Shown: one piece after another, positions 59,705 through 64,000 of the stretch
How positions within the stretch are numbered: position 1 is the first letter of the stretch
Layout of the letters: the number at the start of each line of letters is the position of its first letter
Source of the DNA: Candidatus Leptofilum proximum
GTDB taxonomy: Bacteria; Chloroflexota; Anaerolineae; Promineifilales; Promineifilaceae
Reading direction: 5' to 3'
Assembly (NCBI GenBank): GCA_016710325.1
Contig: JADJXK010000002.1
Coordinates: 4,650,001-4,714,000, forward strand
DNA length: 64,000 nt
Made by a program: the position numbers and the translations under genes
Notes under the pieces: generated by a model
Database searches by the model: none
Seen by the model: only the letters and a program-made list of their open reading frames with translations
What the model was told of the DNA's origin: nothing

Positions 59705-62458
59705 ATGAGTAATGAATTCAGGGAGTATATAGCCACAATCCGGCATCTAATCGATAATCATTTCAACCAAGAAGAAATTGCGCTCTTAGCTTTTGATCTA
59801 GGTGTTGATTTTGAGCATCTTGCTGGAAGTAGCAAACTCCCGAAGATACATAATTTGATTCTCTATATGGCTCGACGGGGCCGCGTTGGAGAGTTGGTCA
59901 TTGCCTGTTCAAGATTCCGACCCAAGACAACCTGGCCGGATGTACCATCCACTGAGGAACAAATTGGCCAGAGTCAGCAATTGGATGAGCAATCATCAAT
60001 ACAAACGAGCATTCACATTGAGGGTAATGTGGGTTCGGGTGTCGTTGCCGGTTCTGGGGCCACGGTTGAAGCCCAAAATATCTCTGGTCGGGACGTAAAT
60101 ATTAATAAAGACAAAGTTCAGGGAGATAAAGTCCTGGGCAATAAAATTGTCTATATGGCACAAGGCGAGCAACCATCGCTATTTATTGGCGTGCCCAGCA
60201 TGCCCAGCCACTTTTTTGGGCGAGATGAACTTATCCACGAACTAATTGGGCAGCTAACTACAGGTAAGGGTCTGACTCTGGCAGCTGAAGGATTGCCGGG
60301 AGTGGGAAAAACTACGCTGGCGGTGGCTCTGGCTCATGCCAAAGATATCCAAGAACACTTCAAAAATGGGGTGCTTTGGGCCAGTTTGGGACCTCAAGCA
60401 GACGTGACCAGCATTCTAAATCTTTGGGCTGAGGCCTTAACAATCAGCATTTCCCAATCCATGTCTGATCAGGAGCGAAAAGTAGCCATTAAGAACGCCA
60501 TTGGCCAGCGCGCTTTCTTGTTAATTATTGATGATGCCTGGGAGATAAAGGCTGCCGAGCTGCTGAAGTGTGGTGGACCTAACTGTTGCCATTTCGTTAC
60601 CACGCGCTCTAAAGATCTGGCCGGTAAAGTTGCCAGCCAAACGGAGGTAATGTATATCCCTACTTTGGACAAAGCGTCAGCTTATGCCCTGTTGTGCTCT
60701 ATGGCCCAAGCCACTTGCGAGGCAGATCCTACTGCCGCTAAAGAGCTGGTAGCGGCAGTTGGCGAACTACCGCTTGCTATTGAACTGCTCGGTGGCTATC
60801 TGGGCGAAACACGCCGCAGTCTGCGGCCCGGGTTGAGACAGAAGGCCCTGGCTGAGATGGCAGAGTCAGCCAAACGACTACAGCAGGCACAACTGCGGCT
60901 AGGCTCTATTACTGGAGAGAAGGAAACATTGGCAGAGACAATTCTTCTCAGTCTGGAAGGACTACAAGCAGAGGAAGGAGGGGAAGAGGCCGTTGAGGCT
61001 TTTAACGCTCTAGGGGCGTTTGCCCCGAAACCAGCTCAATTTAGCTGGGAGGCCGCTACTGCGGTGTGTAAATGTGACGAAGACATTATTGCCTGGTTGG
61101 TGGAAAGAAATCTGTTAGAGGAAGCCGATGAGCAGCTGACCATCCATCAAACGGTATCTGATGTGGCGCAAACCAGGCTAGAAACGGCCGCTATCGACCA
61201 ACATCGAAACTATTATTTGGAAATCGTCAATAACGATAGAGAAGATTGGCAGACGATCCAGACGATCTATGGACAACTCCAGTGGGCCTGGCAGAACGCC
61301 CAAGAAAGCGAAACGCTGTTAGAGTTCGTAGAGGCTTTGGAAATCTATCAGAAACGCCAGGGCTTAAGGCAAGATTCTATAAACTGGTACAAGCGCTGCT
61401 TAGCCATCGCTAGGAGCAAAGGACTGCGGAAAGACGAAAGTAAGTTCTTGAACGATCTTGGGGATGTCTATATCAGCATAGGGCAGCCCGACATGGCTTT
61501 AGATTACTATAACCAGGCCCTGTCCATCCTGGAAGAAGTGGGCGACAAGCCAGGTGTGGCCACCATACTTGACGATATGGGCAGATTCTATTTCAAAGTA
61601 GGGCAACGAGACAAAGCATTAGATTATTACAATCAAGCTCTGACCATCCGAGAACAAGTCAGTGATCAGGCAGGGTTGGCCGCAACGCTTTCCAATATCG
61701 GGCTGGTTTACGACAGGCAGGGGCTGACAGACAAAGCCCTTGACTGTTACAACCAGGCGCTACTTATCCAAGAAGGAGGGAGTGATCGAACCGGCTTGGC
61801 CGTTACGCTCTCCAGAATTGGAGGAAACTATAACAAGAGGAACCAACCCAAAGAGGCATTGGTCTATTGCAACCAGGCGCTGAATATTTTAGATGAATTA
61901 GGGCTACGTCAAGAGATGGGGCTCACTCTCAGCTCCATTGCTATTGCCTATCGCAACCTGGGGCAGCTAGATTTAACCTTAGATTACTATAACCAGGCGC
62001 TCTACATTTACAAGGAAGTACAAGATCGCGCTGGTGAAGGCGCATTGCTGTCTAACCTTGGTATGGTCTATAGCGATCTGGGTGACTTTGATAAAGCTCT
62101 AAACTATTTTAATCAGGCATTGGACATTCATCGTGCAGTGGTGTTTCGGTCATTTGAAGCCTACACACTTCGCAGCATTGGTGCTGTTTACCGCAAACTG
62201 AAGCAGCCAGACAAGGCGATGGATTACTTTAACCAGGCCTTGCCCATTTATGAAGAAGTTGGCGAGCATGAAGGAGAAAGAGTTACTCGCTGGTGGTTAG
62301 CCCAGTTACACCACGCAAACGGTAATCTCCGCGAAGCTGCTACAGAAATGGCGCAAGCTGTAGAGTCGGCTGAGTTTATCAAAAGCCCAGCTGTTAAACA
62401 GATGCGAGAATTCCTAACAGAGATAGAGGTAGCTCTAAAAGAACACCAAGCGCATTAG
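59705..62458 (+). CDS. STAND NTPase with N-terminal effector-associated domain and TPRs
   Basis: 917-residue conflict or signalling protein. Residues 1-79 form an effector-associated-type helical domain (FDLGVDFEHLAGSSKLPK, ending RPKTTWPD). A glycine/asparagine-rich beta-like linker follows (about 100-150, ISGRDVNINKDKVQGDKVLG). The NB-ARC ATPase has Walker A GLPGVGKTT (about 196-204), Walker B FLLIIDDAW (about 270-278), TTRSKDLA and LPLAIELLGG (about 353). About seven or eight 40-residue TPRs (about 590-880, consensus ALDYYNQAL) would sense the trigger. Such proteins oligomerise and recruit an effector through the N-terminal domain. The ATG at 59705 follows an AGGGGAT site; an upstream in-frame start at 59663 is less likely. 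No ACGGCCGT. Confidence 0.9.
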   Translation: MSNEFREYIATIRHLIDNHFNQEEIALLAFDLGVDFEHLAGSSKLPKIHNLILYMARRGRVGELVIACSRFRPKTTWPDVPSTEEQIGQSQQLDEQSSIQTSIHIEGNVGSGVVAGSGATVEAQNISGRDVNINKDKVQGDKVLGNKIVYMAQGEQPSLFIGVPSMPSHFFGRDELIHELIGQLTTGKGLTLAAEGLPGVGKTTLAVALAHAKDIQEHFKNGVLWASLGPQADVTSILNLWAEALTISISQSMSDQERKVAIKNAIGQRAFLLIIDDAWEIKAAELLKCGGPNCCHFVTTRSKDLAGKVASQTEVMYIPTLDKASAYALLCSMAQATCEADPTAAKELVAAVGELPLAIELLGGYLGETRRSLRPGLRQKALAEMAESAKRLQQAQLRLGSITGEKETLAETILLSLEGLQAEEGGEEAVEAFNALGAFAPKPAQFSWEAATAVCKCDEDIIAWLVERNLLEEADEQLTIHQTVSDVAQTRLETAAIDQHRNYYLEIVNNDREDWQTIQTIYGQLQWAWQNAQESETLLEFVEALEIYQKRQGLRQDSINWYKRCLAIARSKGLRKDESKFLNDLGDVYISIGQPDMALDYYNQALSILEEVGDKPGVATILDDMGRFYFKVGQRDKALDYYNQALTIREQVSDQAGLAATLSNIGLVYDRQGLTDKALDCYNQALLIQEGGSDRTGLAVTLSRIGGNYNKRNQPKEALVYCNQALNILDELGLRQEMGLTLSSIAIAYRNLGQLDLTLDYYNQALYIYKEVQDRAGEGALLSNLGMVYSDLGDFDKALNYFNQALDIHRAVVFRSFEAYTLRSIGAVYRKLKQPDKAMDYFNQALPIYEEVGEHEGERVTRWWLAQLHHANGNLREAATEMAQAVESAEFIKSPAVKQMREFLTEIEVALKEHQAH

Positions 62459-62712
62459 ATTTTGAGGCAGCGTTGCCAATAAAGACTAAAATCAATGTTT
62501 CTATGGGAACGGTGTTAATGAGTTCCTATAGACGATTTTAAGCTGATTGCCAGGATGGGCTAAATCCAAAAACGCCCATTTTCTTTACTCCTCTATTAAC
62601 CACAAAATCGAAAAGATCAAACTTCAACACCCGCCAGTTAGACAACCCAGTTAACAAATCAAAGTGAAATTTGTCATTGCATTGACGACTTTCTTAACGG
62701 TAAGATGGACTC
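62459..62712. other. Gap with possible recombinase site
   Basis: Non-coding. Just before the recombinase start, GTCATTGCATTGAC (62671-62684) is an imperfect palindrome, a plausible part of a res-type site for the following serine recombinase. A TTGACG box and TAAGAT upstream of 62713 might be its promoter. This is weak evidence. Confidence 0.35.
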
Positions 62713-63285
62713 ATGCTCATCGGTTATGCACGAGTCTCAACATTGGAACAAGATGTTGCCTTGCAAATAGATGCTTTGCAGAAAGCAGGTTGCGAACGCA
62801 TCTTTCAAGACAAAATCAGCGGTGCTAAGTCCGATCGACCCGGTTTGCAAGACGCCCTCAACTTTGCGCGCAAAGGCGACAGCATTGTCGTGTGGCGCTT
62901 GGACAGACTCGGCCGTTCCCTCAAACACCTCATCGAAACGGTGGGTCAGTTGGAAGAACAGGGCATTGGTTTCCGCAGCCTGCAAGAATCCATCGACACA
63001 ACCACCAGCGGCGGCCGTCTCATCTTTCACATCTTTGGGGCACTGGCGGAATTTGAACGTAACTTAATTCGCGAGAGAACAATCGCAGGATTAGAAGCGG
63101 CACGGGCGCGAGGGCGATTGGGTGGCAGACCCAGGAAACTGGATGCCAGGAAAACAGAACTGGCCTACCAACTATATGATGAGAAGAAATACGCTGTCAA
63201 AGAAATATGCCAGATGTTGGGTATCTCAAAACCCACGTTGTATGCCTACCTGGCGCAGCGAAACAAGAAATCTTCTAAAGGATGA
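62713..63285 (+). CDS. Serine recombinase (resolvase/invertase family)
   Basis: 190-residue site-specific recombinase of the small resolvase/invertase type. It opens with LIGYARVSTLEQD (catalytic Ser9) and has VVWRLDRLGRSLKHL, FHIFGALAEFERNLIRERT and the hinge GRLGGRPRKLD. The C-terminal HTH is VKEICQMLGISKPTLYAYL. Full length and no frame breaks suggest it is active. Between the STAND gene and the second adaptor-domain gene it could mobilise or invert part of the locus. Confidence 0.93.
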   Translation: MLIGYARVSTLEQDVALQIDALQKAGCERIFQDKISGAKSDRPGLQDALNFARKGDSIVVWRLDRLGRSLKHLIETVGQLEEQGIGFRSLQESIDTTTSGGRLIFHIFGALAEFERNLIRERTIAGLEAARARGRLGGRPRKLDARKTELAYQLYDEKKYAVKEICQMLGISKPTLYAYLAQRNKKSSKG

Positions 63286-63319
63286 TGACCGAGGCAGATT
63301 GGACGGAATCTAAAACAAC

Positions 63320-63412
63320 CTATGAAACCGTACGGCGGCTGCCCAAGATGATGCCCACAATCAGCGATGCCAAAATAACGATAATCAGATAAACCAACGG
63401 CATGGTAATCAT
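63320..63412 (-). CDS. 30-residue single-helix membrane microprotein
   Basis: Minus-strand ORF reading MITMPLVYLIIVILASLIVG followed by IILGSRRTVS and a stop. It is one hydrophobic helix with a basic tail. A strong GGAGGT sits seven bases before the ATG (complement of 63420-63425), far better than chance. It resembles small membrane regulators or type I toxins in shape, but no family is recognised. Confidence 0.55.
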   Translation of the reverse strand: MITMPLVYLIIVILASLIVGIILGSRRTVS

Positions 63413-63552
63413 GAAAGTGACCTCCATAGATAAATCTTCCGGCGAGTGTTGATAGCTTCCATACCCTAGCAATTATTTTGCCGATTCGATATAAATGAAG
63501 TCCAAGTCAAAATGTCAATCCATTAACAAAACGCCGGGTCATGTCATTCGCT

Positions 63553-63571
63553 GCAACACATTTTTTGTTGC
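63553..63571. promoter_or_regulatory. Short inverted repeat in the promoter region of the last gene
   Basis: GCAACA and TGTTGC around a seven-base loop, about 85 bases before the ATG at 63658. Could be an operator or a hairpin. Not tied to any regulator. Confidence 0.3.
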
Positions 63572-63657
63572 ATAATGGACAAGGCTCGCTTCATTAGCAA
63601 AACGCCTCTACTCCATCCACTATAAGCACGTCAAAGTCAACAGGAACAGATGCTGAC

Positions 63658-64000
63658 ATGAAATATTATCTCTACCTCTCCAAAATGAAGGTCGATATGC
63701 TCTATGATCAACTGCCTGGGCAGTATACGCATCCCGCCATTTCCGCACCGGCCGTGGGAAGGGCAGAGCTGGTTGAACTGCGGCAGAACCTCAATGAGGC
63801 GTTTAATACAACTGACTTGCGCAACCTTTGCTGGGATTTAGGGATAGATTACGAGAACCTCTCCGGTGAGAATAAACTGGATAAAACCAGAGAATTGTTA
63901 GATTATCTGGACAATCGCAGCCGCATTGCCGATCTGCTGGTTATCCTCCAAAAAGAAAGACCTAAAATTGGCTGGCCATCTTTAGCCCCGGTCAATGAAC
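63658..64000 (+). CDS. Second effector-associated-domain protein, 3' partial
   Basis: The gene runs off the window; 114 codons are visible. Residues 1-20 read MKYYLYLSKMKVDMLYDQLP, resembling the opening of a longer uncharacterised family (compare DUF7019-type starts; unsure). Residues about 38-107 form a helical domain with WDLGIDYENLSGENKLDK and RPKIGWP. This domain aligns without gaps with residues 9-78 of the STAND protein; about 20 of the 48 best-aligned positions are identical. Such domains mediate homotypic contacts between a STAND NTPase and its effector, so the missing C-terminal part probably holds the effector. The ribosome binding site is weak. Confidence 0.72.
   Translation, partial: MKYYLYLSKMKVDMLYDQLPGQYTHPAISAPAVGRAELVELRQNLNEAFNTTDLRNLCWDLGIDYENLSGENKLDKTRELLDYLDNRSRIADLLVILQKERPKIGWPSLAPVNE

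Noticed and set aside
62713..63285. Phage integrase marking a prophage
   Set aside because: It is a small resolvase/invertase-type serine recombinase; no phage structural genes are present.

Overview
The window looks like a chromosomal segment of a Chloroflexota bacterium, probably of the Anaerolineae type. This is inference from style: Thr/Pro/Ala-rich linkers in secreted proteins, secreted LamG/SGNH/DUF11-like proteins ending in a short FLP-type tail, a STAND NTPase with TPRs, and many decayed transposases. No rRNA or convincing tRNA is present to settle the taxonomy. One palindromic octamer, ACGGCCGT, occurs about 75 times by eye and acts as a genomic signature. It is missing from the transposon-rich and STAND-containing parts.

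Layout. (1) 0-13.5 kb, all on the plus strand: a tightly packed run of membrane and envelope genes (ABC-2 permease, SRPBCC-like, CPBP protease-like, a DUF6544-like protein, a GIN-domain lipoprotein, an S33 hydrolase with a membrane N-terminus, a beta-lactamase-fold hydrolase, an HD protein, a large membrane alpha/beta hydrolase, three small membrane proteins, a GNAT and a P-loop protein). (2) 13.7-39.7 kb: cell-surface and glycan functions. An LRR lipoprotein and two LamG-containing secreted proteins (one with an SGNH esterase domain) come first. They are followed by a probable surface glycan or glycolipid cluster: GT2, GT4, AsnB, methyltransferase, GlpD-like oxidoreductase, NAD-sugar epimerase, hexapeptide acetyltransferase, hydrolase, and a UPF0104/MprF-type membrane protein. 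The cluster ends with two DUF5060 paralogues flanking an SGNH protein that carries a perfect 416-bp internal duplication. (3) 39.8-41.5 kb: transposase wreckage. (4) 41.6-47.6 kb, minus strand: a TPR - SNF2 helicase - SWIM zinc-finger operon. (5) 47.8-59.1 kb: an accessory region with nested insertion sequences and several toxin-antitoxin-like modules (UPF0175/DUF3368, Phd/PIN, DUF433, an RHH-like protein). It also holds two paralogous small proteins, each the last gene of a two-gene unit. (6) 59.7-64 kb: a STAND NTPase with an N-terminal effector-associated-type domain and C-terminal TPRs, a serine recombinase, a 30-residue membrane ORF on the opposite strand, and the start of a second protein carrying a matching effector-associated-type domain that runs off the window.

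The most promising candidate for an undescribed system is block 6. Two neighbouring genes carry the same adaptor-like domain, one attached to a STAND NTPase and one to a protein whose effector part lies outside the window. The second most notable signal is the iterated palindrome ACGGCCGT. All family names come from reading motifs by eye; no database search was run.
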